64,000 nt of DNA. Origin: Brevundimonas aveniformis DSM 17977 (GTDB lineage: Bacteria > Pseudomonadota > Alphaproteobacteria > Caulobacterales > Caulobacteraceae). The position numbers and the translations under genes are program-made. Positions 34,004 through 41,581 of the stretch are shown piece after piece (the first letter of the stretch is position 1; each line of letters starts with the position of its first letter). The notes under the pieces are model-generated. The model was given only the letters and a program-made list of their open reading frames with translations, was not told the origin of the DNA and searched no databases. The stretch is taken from assembly GCF_000428765.1 (NCBI RefSeq), contig NZ_AUAO01000001.1, positions 372,001 through 436,000 of the forward strand, given 5' to 3'.

Positions 34004-35278
34004 ATGCAGACCCGCGCTATCCAGGAAGTTCCCCAGCGCCTCTCCCAGGCCGAAGCGGACGCCATCTGCGCCCGACACGAACGGCTATGGCGCGCCCGGC
34101 CCGGCGGTGCGCGGGGCGTATTTGCCTGGATGGACCTGAGCGGCTTGGATTTTTCAGGTCGAAATCTGACAGATACGGACTTCTCAGGCGCGATCGCAGT
34201 CGGCTGCAACCTGTCCGGGGCCAAGCTGGACAACGCCAATCTGTTTGGGGCTGACCTGCGTGAGGCGGACCTTTCCAACGCCAGCCTGCGGCGGGCGGAC
34301 CTGCGCGGTGCCTGTCTGCGCGGGGCCAATCTGTCTGGCGCTGACCTGTTCGAGGCCGATCTGCGCGAGGGCGCTCTGGCCACGGCTGACGCTAGGACGG
34401 GCTATCGCGTTCTCAAGCCGGACGGTCGCCCGTCGGACGCCCAGGGCGTGTCCCTGGTTGGGGCCAACCTTGAACGGTCACGGTTGACCGGGATCATCGC
34501 GGTGCGGGCCGACTTTACCGACGCGGTCATGCGTGACTGCAAGCTGGTGCGCGCCAATCTCAAACAGGCCACGTTCAACGGGGCGGATCTGGCGGGATCG
34601 GATCTGTCTGGAGCCGACCTCTCAGGGGCAGATCTGACCGACGCCGTTCTGGTCGGGATCAAGACCGAGGCCTGGCGCACCGACGGGGCGGACCTGTCCG
34701 GTGCCTTGACCGATGCCGGGTCCGGCCAGCGCAATGTCTCGCCGCAGCAGGCGGCCGAGCGTCTGGGGGCCCATGCTCGCTGGTGCGAGTCCTCGGGCAA
34801 GGATGGCCAGCCCTCCGTTTTCGATGACCTCGACCTGCGCCTGCTCGAATCGGTGCGCGGCTTTAATCTGACGGCCCTTTCGGCCCAACGCGCAGTTTTC
34901 TATGGCCTCGACATGGAGGGCGTAAAGCTCCAGGGGGCCCATCTCGAGCGAGCCGATCTGCGCACCTGCAATCTGCGCGGCGCGGACTTGCGCGGCGCCC
35001 GGCTGGCCGGGGCGAAGCTCAACGACGCCGACCTGCGTCAGGCTCACCTGGGTCCTCTGCTGATCGGACAGGACCGGCTTCTGCCGGCGGACCTGACCGG
35101 GGCGGTTCTGCGCGGTGCAGACCTGTCCGGCGCTGACCTTCGCCATGCCTGCCTGGCCGAAGCCGATCTGCGGCGCGCCCGCCTCGCCGGGGCCCAGACA
35201 AAACTCGCCGACTTCACCCTGGCCCAGCTCGTCGGCGCGAGCGGCCTGGACCATCCCTCCAAGGAAACACCCCAATGA
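34004..35278 (+). CDS. Pentapeptide-repeat protein 1
   Basis: 424 aa. The N-terminal 45 residues (LSQAEADAICARHERLWRAR) precede a first block of A(D/N)LxX pentapeptides (about 45-125), a short loop with TGYRVLKPDG, a second block (150-230), a helical spacer (about 245-290, SSGKDGQPSVFD) and a third block to the end. The fold is a right-handed quadrilateral beta-helix; some such proteins mimic DNA and protect gyrase, most have no known role. Stop overlaps the paralogue's start (ATGA). Confidence 0.9.
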   Translation: MQTRAIQEVPQRLSQAEADAICARHERLWRARPGGARGVFAWMDLSGLDFSGRNLTDTDFSGAIAVGCNLSGAKLDNANLFGADLREADLSNASLRRADLRGACLRGANLSGADLFEADLREGALATADARTGYRVLKPDGRPSDAQGVSLVGANLERSRLTGIIAVRADFTDAVMRDCKLVRANLKQATFNGADLAGSDLSGADLSGADLTDAVLVGIKTEAWRTDGADLSGALTDAGSGQRNVSPQQAAERLGAHARWCESSGKDGQPSVFDDLDLRLLESVRGFNLTALSAQRAVFYGLDMEGVKLQGAHLERADLRTCNLRGADLRGARLAGAKLNDADLRQAHLGPLLIGQDRLLPADLTGAVLRGADLSGADLRHACLAEADLRRARLAGAQTKLADFTLAQLVGASGLDHPSKETPQ

Positions 35279-36516
35279 ACACCGGCCATCGACGTTTGAG
35301 CCAGGGCGACCTGGAAATGATCCTGGTGTCGCACGAACGCTATGTCTCGGGCCGCAGCGGCGGACGTCGCGCCATGCTCAAGTTCGTGGACCTTTCGGGA
35401 CTGGATCTGGCCGGGCGTCGCCTGGACGACGCCGATTTCACCGGCTGCGTCTTTGACCACGCCCGCCTCATCCGCACCCAGCTTGAGCGGGCAGTCCTCT
35501 TCGGCTGCGACCTGCGCAAAGCGGACCTGAGAGGGGCCAACCTGCGCCGCGCGGACATCCGGGGGGCCTGTCTGCGCGGAGCCAATCTGTCGCTTGCGGA
35601 CCTCACCCAGGCCGACTTCCGCGAAGGCAAGATCGGCATTCCCCACCCGGAAAAGGGGCTGACCGCCCTTCGCCACGAGGTCCGTTCGGGGGAGGCCGAC
35701 GAGGTCAATTTCTCAGGCGCCACCCTGGATCAATCGAACTTCAACGGTGTGTCCGCCTTCGCGGCGGATTTCTCCGACTGTTCGATGCGGGGGGCCAAGC
35801 TGACCGGGGCCAATCTCAAGGACGCCAATCTGGCTGGTGCCCTGCTCGAGGGGGCCGACGTGGTCGGAGCCAACCTGGAGGGCGCCCGCTTCAATGGCGC
35901 GGTTCTCGCCGGCTGTGACATCGACAAGGCCAAGATCGACAAGGCCGACATGACCGGGTGTCTTCGCTCGCCGGTGGCCGATGGCACCAGTCTGCAAACG
36001 CTGGGTCAGGCCATCGCCGAGGCGGAGTCCTGGGCCCGCTCGGGCGGTAAGGACGGGACGCCGGCCCTGATGGATCGGTTGGATCTTCGCCCGTTGCTGG
36101 ACGGCCTCAAGGGACGGCGGCTTCCAGCCATGAGTGCACGCGGGGCCTGTATGGTCGGCATGGACCTGTCCGGTGTCGAGCTTCAGGGGGCTAACCTCGA
36201 GAATGCCGATCTACGCGGTGCTATTCTGCGCGGTGCCGACCTGCGGGGCGCTCGACTGGGCGGGGCCAATCTGGTCAAGGCCGACCTGAGAGGCGCCCAG
36301 CTGGGGCCGCTCCCGATCGGCGCAAACCGGACCCTTCCCGCCGATCTGACCAGCGCCCGGCTTCGCTATACCCAACTTCAGCAAGCCGATCTGACCCAGG
36401 CCGGCCTCAAACAGGCCGACCTGCGCGGCGCGGATCTCACCGGGGCGGTCCTCGTCGGGGCCATGCTCGCCGGCGCAGAACTGGGGGAGGTCGAGGGCCT
36501 CAACCTGGCGGCGTGA
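35275..36516 (+). CDS. Pentapeptide-repeat protein 2 (paralogue of 1)
   Basis: 413 aa with the same layout as its neighbour: LSQGDLEMILVSHERYVSGR start, first repeat block, EKGLTALRHEVRSGEADEVN-like loop, second block, helical spacer (SGGKDGTPALMDRLD), third block with GPLPIGANRTLPADLTS. The pair clearly arose by tandem duplication; they may form a heterodimer. A bidirectional terminator follows. Confidence 0.9.
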   Translation: MNTGHRRLSQGDLEMILVSHERYVSGRSGGRRAMLKFVDLSGLDLAGRRLDDADFTGCVFDHARLIRTQLERAVLFGCDLRKADLRGANLRRADIRGACLRGANLSLADLTQADFREGKIGIPHPEKGLTALRHEVRSGEADEVNFSGATLDQSNFNGVSAFAADFSDCSMRGAKLTGANLKDANLAGALLEGADVVGANLEGARFNGAVLAGCDIDKAKIDKADMTGCLRSPVADGTSLQTLGQAIAEAESWARSGGKDGTPALMDRLDLRPLLDGLKGRRLPAMSARGACMVGMDLSGVELQGANLENADLRGAILRGADLRGARLGGANLVKADLRGAQLGPLPIGANRTLPADLTSARLRYTQLQQADLTQAGLKQADLRGADLTGAVLVGAMLAGAELGEVEGLNLAA

Positions 36517-36518
36517 AG

Positions 36519-36555
36519 CAAAAAAGGGCGGCCCCGTCGGGACCGCCCTCTTTCA
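36519..36555. terminator. Bidirectional intrinsic terminator
   Basis: GGGCGGCCCC-GTC-GGGACCGCCC at 36526-36548, with TCTTT on the plus side and TTTTTT on the minus side. Serves the pentapeptide pair and hsp20. Confidence 0.75.
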
Positions 36556-36573
36556 GGTCTATCCAATCCAGGC

Positions 36574-37047
36574 TTAGGCCGACTTGGACTTGCGCGCCGG
36601 CTTGGCCTCAATGACCTCGTCGCTCGAGGCCGAGATCGGGATGGTGCGGGGCTTCAGCGCCTCGGGCAGCTGACGCTCCAAGCCAATCTGAAGCAGCCCG
36701 TTCTCAAGCTTGGCTTGCGTGACCACGACATAGTCTGCCAGCTGAAAACGGCGCTCAAAGTCGCGCTCCGCCAAGCCGCGGTGCAGGAAACGGCGCTCAT
36801 CACTTCCATCGTTGGCCGCCTTGCGACCGGTCACGATCAGCACGTTCTCCTTGGCCTCGATATTCAGCTCTTCGGGCTTGAAGCCGGCGACCGCCAGCTC
36901 AATCCGGTACTGGTTCTCGCTCAGACCTTCGATGTTGTACGGGGGGTAGCCTTGGCCCTCGGTCTTGGAGGCCGCTTCCAGCATCGTGAACAGTCGGTCG
37001 AAGCCAACGGCCGAGCGGGTCAGTGGGGCAAAATCATAGGTGCGCAT
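36574..37047 (-). CDS. Small heat-shock protein, Hsp20 (IbpA-like)
   Basis: 157 aa alpha-crystallin chaperone that holds unfolding proteins. Begins MRTYDFAPLTRSAVGFDRLF as in IbpA; the crystallin domain spans about 35-125 with GFKPEELNIEAKENVLIVTG and the G-L motif ENGLLQIGLER. A clear AGGAGG precedes the ATG. Its promoter region carries a sigma32-like element, fitting heat control. Confidence 0.93.
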   Translation of the reverse strand: MRTYDFAPLTRSAVGFDRLFTMLEAASKTEGQGYPPYNIEGLSENQYRIELAVAGFKPEELNIEAKENVLIVTGRKAANDGSDERRFLHRGLAERDFERRFQLADYVVVTQAKLENGLLQIGLERQLPEALKPRTIPISASSDEVIEAKPARKSKSA

Positions 37048-37182
37048 TTCAAGTCCTCCTGAAATCAGCAAGGTGAACCGTCCGGCGTCTTCCCGGGACG
37101 ATCTGGGATCAGATGGTGTCGGCCCCTTCCTGGGCACCGGCGTCATCCGCGAAGGCCCGACCATCGGCGCCTTCGACAAATC

Positions 37183-37210
37183 AGATGGGATACCGGAGCA
37201 CCCGCGCAAG
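37183..37210 (-). promoter_or_regulatory. Sigma32-like heat-shock promoter for hsp20
   Basis: On the minus strand, CCCTTGCG is followed 14 bases later by TCCCATCT, matching the CTTG...CCCAT heat-shock consensus of alphaproteobacteria. About 135 bases before the hsp20 ATG. Confidence 0.5.
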
Positions 37211-37223
37211 GGGTGCGCGGGTG
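37199..37223. repeat. Inverted repeat over the hsp20 -35 region
   Basis: CACCCGCGCA and TGCGCGGGTG, 10-bp perfect arms separated by five bases, overlap the sigma32-like -35 box. Possible operator; the sequence is not CIRCE. Confidence 0.5.
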
Positions 37224-37275
37224 ACCGAGCGGTTTGATGTGTCTATTAATCCCCGGAATCGATCTGGAGTTTGTG

Positions 37276-38175
37276 ATGCGCCCTGCCCTCGCCGCCCTTG
37301 TTTCCCTGGCCCTTCTGTCCCCGAGCGTGACCTGGGCCCAGACATTTCCGATCGAGCGGGGTCAGGCGGCGCGGCCCGATTTTTCCGAGGACGACACGCT
37401 TCAGGCGGTGATCGATTCTCCGCTGAGGTCCGCCGAGGCGCGCGCCCGCGATGCGTTTCGTCATCCCTTCGAAAGCCTGACCTTCTGGGGTCTGCGTCCC
37501 GGGATGACGGTGGTGGAGATCGAACCGGGTGCCGGTGCCTGGTGGACCGACATTCTCGCGCCGTACACAGCCAGCACCGGCGGTCGCTATGTTGCCGCCT
37601 GGGTCGACACGACCAACCCGCAGACGTCCCAGGGCGCGCGCGATGCCCGAGCCGCCCTTCAGGCCCGGTTTGATGCTGATCCCTCCACCTTTGGTCCGGC
37701 CACGGTGGTCGATTTCGGACCGCAATCAGGCGTCGGCCTGCCGGACCAGAGCGCCGATATGGTCTTGGTGGCACGGGCCTTCCACAACTGGGCCAGGGCC
37801 GAAGGCCGAACGGATCGTTACATGGCTGAGTTCTTCCGGGTGCTGAAGCCGGGCGGCTATCTGGTCGTCGAACAGCACCGGGCTGCGGACGGTACCGACG
37901 TTCAGGCCACTGCTCCGACGGGCTATGTGCCCGAAGCCTATGTAATCGAGGCGGCTCAGCGCGCCGGATTTGTCCTGGAGGCGCGCAGCGACCTCAACGC
38001 CAATCCGATGGACGGGCGCGATCATCCGTTCGGGGTCTGGACGCTTCCGCCGGTTCGGCGTTCGACCCAGGATGGGCGGACCCTGACGGGCGCTGAGCGC
38101 GACCACTTCGACGCCATTGGGGAATCCGACCGCATGACCCTTCGCTTCGTGCGACCGACAGCGGCGGACAACTGA
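37276..38175 (+). CDS. Exported methyltransferase-like protein A
   Basis: 299 aa. Sec signal MRPALAALVSLALLSPSVTW-AQ then a class I methyltransferase-like fold: motif I as VVEIEPGAGAWWTDILAPY (near 80), FRVLKPGGYLVVEQHR for the post-motif strand, and the shared end IGESDRMTLRF. COG4798-type proteins of this kind are exported although SAM is cytoplasmic. GGAG precedes the ATG. Close paralogue follows. Confidence 0.85.
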   Translation: MRPALAALVSLALLSPSVTWAQTFPIERGQAARPDFSEDDTLQAVIDSPLRSAEARARDAFRHPFESLTFWGLRPGMTVVEIEPGAGAWWTDILAPYTASTGGRYVAAWVDTTNPQTSQGARDARAALQARFDADPSTFGPATVVDFGPQSGVGLPDQSADMVLVARAFHNWARAEGRTDRYMAEFFRVLKPGGYLVVEQHRAADGTDVQATAPTGYVPEAYVIEAAQRAGFVLEARSDLNANPMDGRDHPFGVWTLPPVRRSTQDGRTLTGAERDHFDAIGESDRMTLRFVRPTAADN

Positions 38176-38269
38176 GGGCAACCTGCCGATCGGGATCGCT
38201 TTGACGCCCCTCGCGGCGCAGTTTAAGCCGTTCGCCAGCCTGTTTTCCGCTTGAAGAAGTCGACCGCTC

Positions 38270-39208
38270 TTGGCCCGAGTATCTGCGAACAATCTCCATG
38301 GATTGAGCCGCCGCCATCTGCTGCTCGCGGCCGGTGGTCTGGCCCTGGCGGGCTGTGGACGCGGTCAGGGCGAGCCTCAGAACGACGAACCGGTCGATCC
38401 GAATGCGCCTCCCGTCGGGAGCCTGGCCTGGGCGGTTGCCGGTAACTGGCGGGCCGACGGTCGACCGCGCGACGCCTGGCGTCATCCGGTTGAGACGCTT
38501 GAGTTCTTCGAAGTCGCGCCGGATCAAACGGTCGTCGATATGTGGCCGGGTGCCGGCTACTGGACCGAGATTCTGGCCCCCTATCTCGCACGCGGCGGTG
38601 GGCGTCTGTACTGCGCCAACTTCCAGGTCGAACGTCCCGAACCCGGTCAGGATCTCAGCAACGGGGCCAATCTGGCGACTGCCCAGCTGGTCGCGCGGTT
38701 CCGGGAGCGATTTGAGGGCAACCGGCGCCTCTATGGCGAAGTGGCCATGACCGAATTTGGTCCAACTAGTGGACCCGTCGCCCCCGCCGCCTCGGCGGAT
38801 CTGGTTCTGTTCATGTCCCAGCTGCACAACTGGATGGCTGCCGGCATCGCCGAAAAGGCCTTTGAAGATGCCTATGCCGCCCTCAAGCCCGGCGGGACGC
38901 TCGGCATCGAACAGCACCGCGCCCCGGTCGGCTCGATCCAGGATCCGGCGGCGGCTGACGGCTACGTCCAGGAGGCCTTTGTCAAACAGCTCGCCGCTGA
39001 GGCCGGCTTCGCCTTTGTCGCGGCCAGCGAAATCAACGCCAATGCGGCCGATACCCGCGATCATCCGTTCGGCGTCTGGACCTTGCCGCCCGAAAGGCGC
39101 TCAGCCCCGCGCGGAGAGGCTCCTAACCCTTCGTTTGATCATTCTCCCTATGATGCCATTGGGGAATCTGATCGCATGACACTCAAATTCAGAAAGCCGA
39201 CCGCGTGA
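38270..39208 (+). CDS. Exported methyltransferase-like protein B (Tat/lipoprotein)
   Basis: 312 aa, TTG start with GAAGAAG upstream. SRRHLLLAAGGLALAGC reads as a twin-arginine signal ending in a lipobox, so it is probably a Tat-exported lipoprotein. Core matches protein A (motif I VVDMWPGAGYWTEILAPY; LKPGGTLGIEQHRAP; same ending IGESDRMTLKF). Overlaps the hydrolase start (GTGA). Confidence 0.83.
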   Translation: MARVSANNLHGLSRRHLLLAAGGLALAGCGRGQGEPQNDEPVDPNAPPVGSLAWAVAGNWRADGRPRDAWRHPVETLEFFEVAPDQTVVDMWPGAGYWTEILAPYLARGGGRLYCANFQVERPEPGQDLSNGANLATAQLVARFRERFEGNRRLYGEVAMTEFGPTSGPVAPAASADLVLFMSQLHNWMAAGIAEKAFEDAYAALKPGGTLGIEQHRAPVGSIQDPAAADGYVQEAFVKQLAAEAGFAFVAASEINANAADTRDHPFGVWTLPPERRSAPRGEAPNPSFDHSPYDAIGESDRMTLKFRKPTA

Positions 39209-40191
39209 ATCGCGCCCAAGCCTATGCTGCGAACGCGCCCTTGATGGGTGTACCGGGAGCCATGCCGCCGCCGGGCGGTGAGGGTGAATGGTATCGTGGT
39301 GCCGGGGGATTGCGCCTGCGCGCCGCCTTCTGGACGCCGGCATCGCCGCCGCGCGGAACGGTCATCTTCTCGGCCGGTCGGACCGAGCCGATCGAGAAAT
39401 ACTACGAGCTCTATGCCGATCTCCTGGCGCGTGGGTTCTGTGTTCTGGCCCACGACTGGCGCGGGCAAGGGCTGTCGGCGCGGCTCCTGCCTGACCGCAT
39501 GCGCGGCCACGCCCGGGCGGTTGAGGAGTTCCTCGACGACTACGGCCGCCTGCTCGACCATTTCCAGGACCGCATGCCCAAGCCCTGGATCGCGGTGGCC
39601 CACTCGATGGGAGCCGCCTTCAATCTTCTGACGCTGGAACAGGGTGAGCCCCGTATCGACGGGGCGGTGCTGTCCAGCCCCATGCTAAGCATCACCACGG
39701 GCAAACGCTCCATGTGGTCGGCCAAGTTGGCCGTCCGATGGAACCTGCGCCACGGTCGCTCGGCGGACTATGTGCTGGATGATATGGACGACCCGTTTGA
39801 GCACACCTTCGAGGACAACGCCCTGACGCGGGACGCCCACCGCTACGAGCTGTTCCGACAGCAGCTCTACGCCTGTCCGCACCTGGCTATCGGCGGACCG
39901 ACCTGGGGCTGGCTGGCGACCGCCTTCGACGCCGGCGAACGGGCGCTCAAGCCGCGGGCGCTCAAGTCGGTCAAAATCCCTGTGTCGATTATACAGGGGG
40001 GAGACGACACCCGGGTCTGGAAACAGACCAATCGTTGGGCAGCCAAGCGCCTGGGGCGCGGTCGCTATGTCGAGATCAAGGACGCCCAACATGAGATCCT
40101 GGCCGAGTTGGACGAGGCGCGGGAAGCGTTCCTGACCGAATTCGATGCCATGGCGGACTATCTGACCTCGCGCGGGCAAGCGGCGGCCTAG
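39205..40191 (+). CDS. Alpha/beta hydrolase (lysophospholipase PldB-like)
   Basis: 328 aa. Nucleophile elbow VAHSMGAAFN (Ser near 136), Asp in GGDDTRVWK and His in KDAQHEILAE complete the triad; HDWRGQGLSARL is the oxyanion/entry loop. Such enzymes cleave lysophospholipids or monoacylglycerols. GTG start overlaps the previous stop. Its stop overlaps the convergent phosphatase. Confidence 0.85.
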   Translation: MNRAQAYAANAPLMGVPGAMPPPGGEGEWYRGAGGLRLRAAFWTPASPPRGTVIFSAGRTEPIEKYYELYADLLARGFCVLAHDWRGQGLSARLLPDRMRGHARAVEEFLDDYGRLLDHFQDRMPKPWIAVAHSMGAAFNLLTLEQGEPRIDGAVLSSPMLSITTGKRSMWSAKLAVRWNLRHGRSADYVLDDMDDPFEHTFEDNALTRDAHRYELFRQQLYACPHLAIGGPTWGWLATAFDAGERALKPRALKSVKIPVSIIQGGDDTRVWKQTNRWAAKRLGRGRYVEIKDAQHEILAELDEAREAFLTEFDAMADYLTSRGQAAA

Positions 40192-40973
40192 CTCGCCAGC
40201 AACCCGCGCATGGACTGGGCCAGGCCCGGATCACCCACCGCCAGCAGACTGGACTCGCCGCTGGGCTCGGCTCCGGCCCAGTCTGTGACCGTCCCGCCCG
40301 CACTCCGAACCAGAGCCGTCGGTGCCGCCCAGTCCCACGGCTTGAGACCCGTCTCGGCGACGGCATCCATCCGCCCTGCGGCCACCATGGCATAGGCATA
40401 GGCATCACACCCCAGGCGAGCCAGGCGTGTCGCGGTACGCAAGGCATCCCAGCCGCGCTTCTGCTGGACGTCGAACAGGATCGGGTCGGTCGTCGAGATG
40501 ACTGCGGCCGACAGCTCAGGACAGGCCCGGGCGCGGATCGGTGTAGAGATGCCGCCCGCAACCCGGCGCGCGCCGGACGGACCCCCCACAAAGACCTCGC
40601 CCAGAGCCGGGGCGGCCACTGCCCCGATCACCAGCTCGCCGGCCTGTCGCAGGCCGATCAGCGTCGTCCACAGCGGAAGGCCGGAAATAAACGCCCGTGT
40701 TCCATCGACCGGATCGACGATCCAGACGAACTCGGCACCGGGCCGATCGGTCCCATACTCTTCACCGATGACACCGTGATCGGGAAAGCGGGCCTGAATC
40801 AGCTGACGGATCACAGCCTCGGCCCCTCGGTCGGCTTCTGTGACAGGATCGAAGCCCGCCGCATCCCCCTTGTCCTCATGCGCGCATCCGGCACGAAAGA
40901 TCGGGACCGCGACATCCGCCGCAGCCCCGCAGAGTTCCAAAGAGAATTCTTCAAGTCGTTTCAGATCGGTCAT
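40188..40973 (-). CDS. Inositol monophosphatase family; probable histidinol-phosphatase
   Basis: 261 aa. Metal-binding Glu in GVIGEEYG, DPVDGTRAFISG with the Li-sensitive motif, and GLKPWDWAAPTALVR near the C-terminus. In alphaproteobacteria this subgroup often is HisN, completing histidine synthesis, but inositol phosphatase or CysQ-like roles are possible. Start at 40973 chosen as the first residue of the family-like sequence. Divergent from nothing; the XRE regulator follows upstream. Confidence 0.87.
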   Translation of the reverse strand: MTDLKRLEEFSLELCGAAADVAVPIFRAGCAHEDKGDAAGFDPVTEADRGAEAVIRQLIQARFPDHGVIGEEYGTDRPGAEFVWIVDPVDGTRAFISGLPLWTTLIGLRQAGELVIGAVAAPALGEVFVGGPSGARRVAGGISTPIRARACPELSAAVISTTDPILFDVQQKRGWDALRTATRLARLGCDAYAYAMVAAGRMDAVAETGLKPWDWAAPTALVRSAGGTVTDWAGAEPSGESSLLAVGDPGLAQSMRGLLAS

Positions 40974-41024
40974 GACCGACGCGGCATGGCACAGGGCCGC
41001 GCGCCGGTCACGGGCCAAACCACA

Positions 41025-41405
41025 TCAGGCGGGATCGCCACCTTCAGCATGCAGCGACTTGGCCAGATCCAGAAGGCGACGACGAGGGCGCTCTTCCAGC
41101 TGATAATAGGCCTGGATGAGGTCCAGGGTTTCCTTGCGCGAGAACATGTCGGAACGTTCCGGGCGCGTTACCTGTTGCTCCAGGGCCTCGGCCAGGCCGT
41201 CGTAGAAGTAGCTGACGGGCGTTTCCAGGGCCTCGGACAGCTGCCAAAGGCGCGCCGCCGAAATGCGGTTGGCCCCGCATTCGTACTTCTGGATCTGCTG
41301 GAAGCGGATCCCGACCTGCATGGCCAGTTGTTGTTGCGTAAGACCCAGCAGGCGGCGGCGGCGGCGCAGGCGCTTGCCCAGGTGAAGATCAATGTCGGTC
41401 GCCAT
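41025..41405 (-). CDS. XRE-family transcriptional regulator
   Basis: 126 aa. Helix-turn-helix at about 10-64: RLRRRRRLLGLTQQQLAMQV then IRFQQIQKYECGANRISAA. The remaining part is helical with RKETLDLIQAYYQLEERPRRR; this dimer-like tail fits the small Caulobacterales XRE group. GAGGAAAA precedes the ATG. It lies 51 bases upstream of the hisN-like gene on the same strand and is divergent from ccmF. Confidence 0.87.
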   Translation of the reverse strand: MATDIDLHLGKRLRRRRRLLGLTQQQLAMQVGIRFQQIQKYECGANRISAARLWQLSEALETPVSYFYDGLAEALEQQVTRPERSDMFSRKETLDLIQAYYQLEERPRRRLLDLAKSLHAEGGDPA

Positions 41406-41581
41406 TGGTCCGTTTTCCTCGATAGCGACCGTCCCATTCTTGGACGGCTCGCCTGACAAGCGGCAAGGCTCGTGCCGCACACGAAATCCTCCCTTCTTGT
41501 TCCCCGTGTGGCAGGTGCCGCCCCTTGGCGGCGCGGCCCCAAGGGGTTAGGACCGCCCGGCTCCCAACTCCCAGGACTGGC

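Noticed and set aside
34004-36516. Repetitive DNA as possible CRISPR or satellite
   Set aside because: Repeats are degenerate and in frame, matching pentapeptide-repeat proteins.
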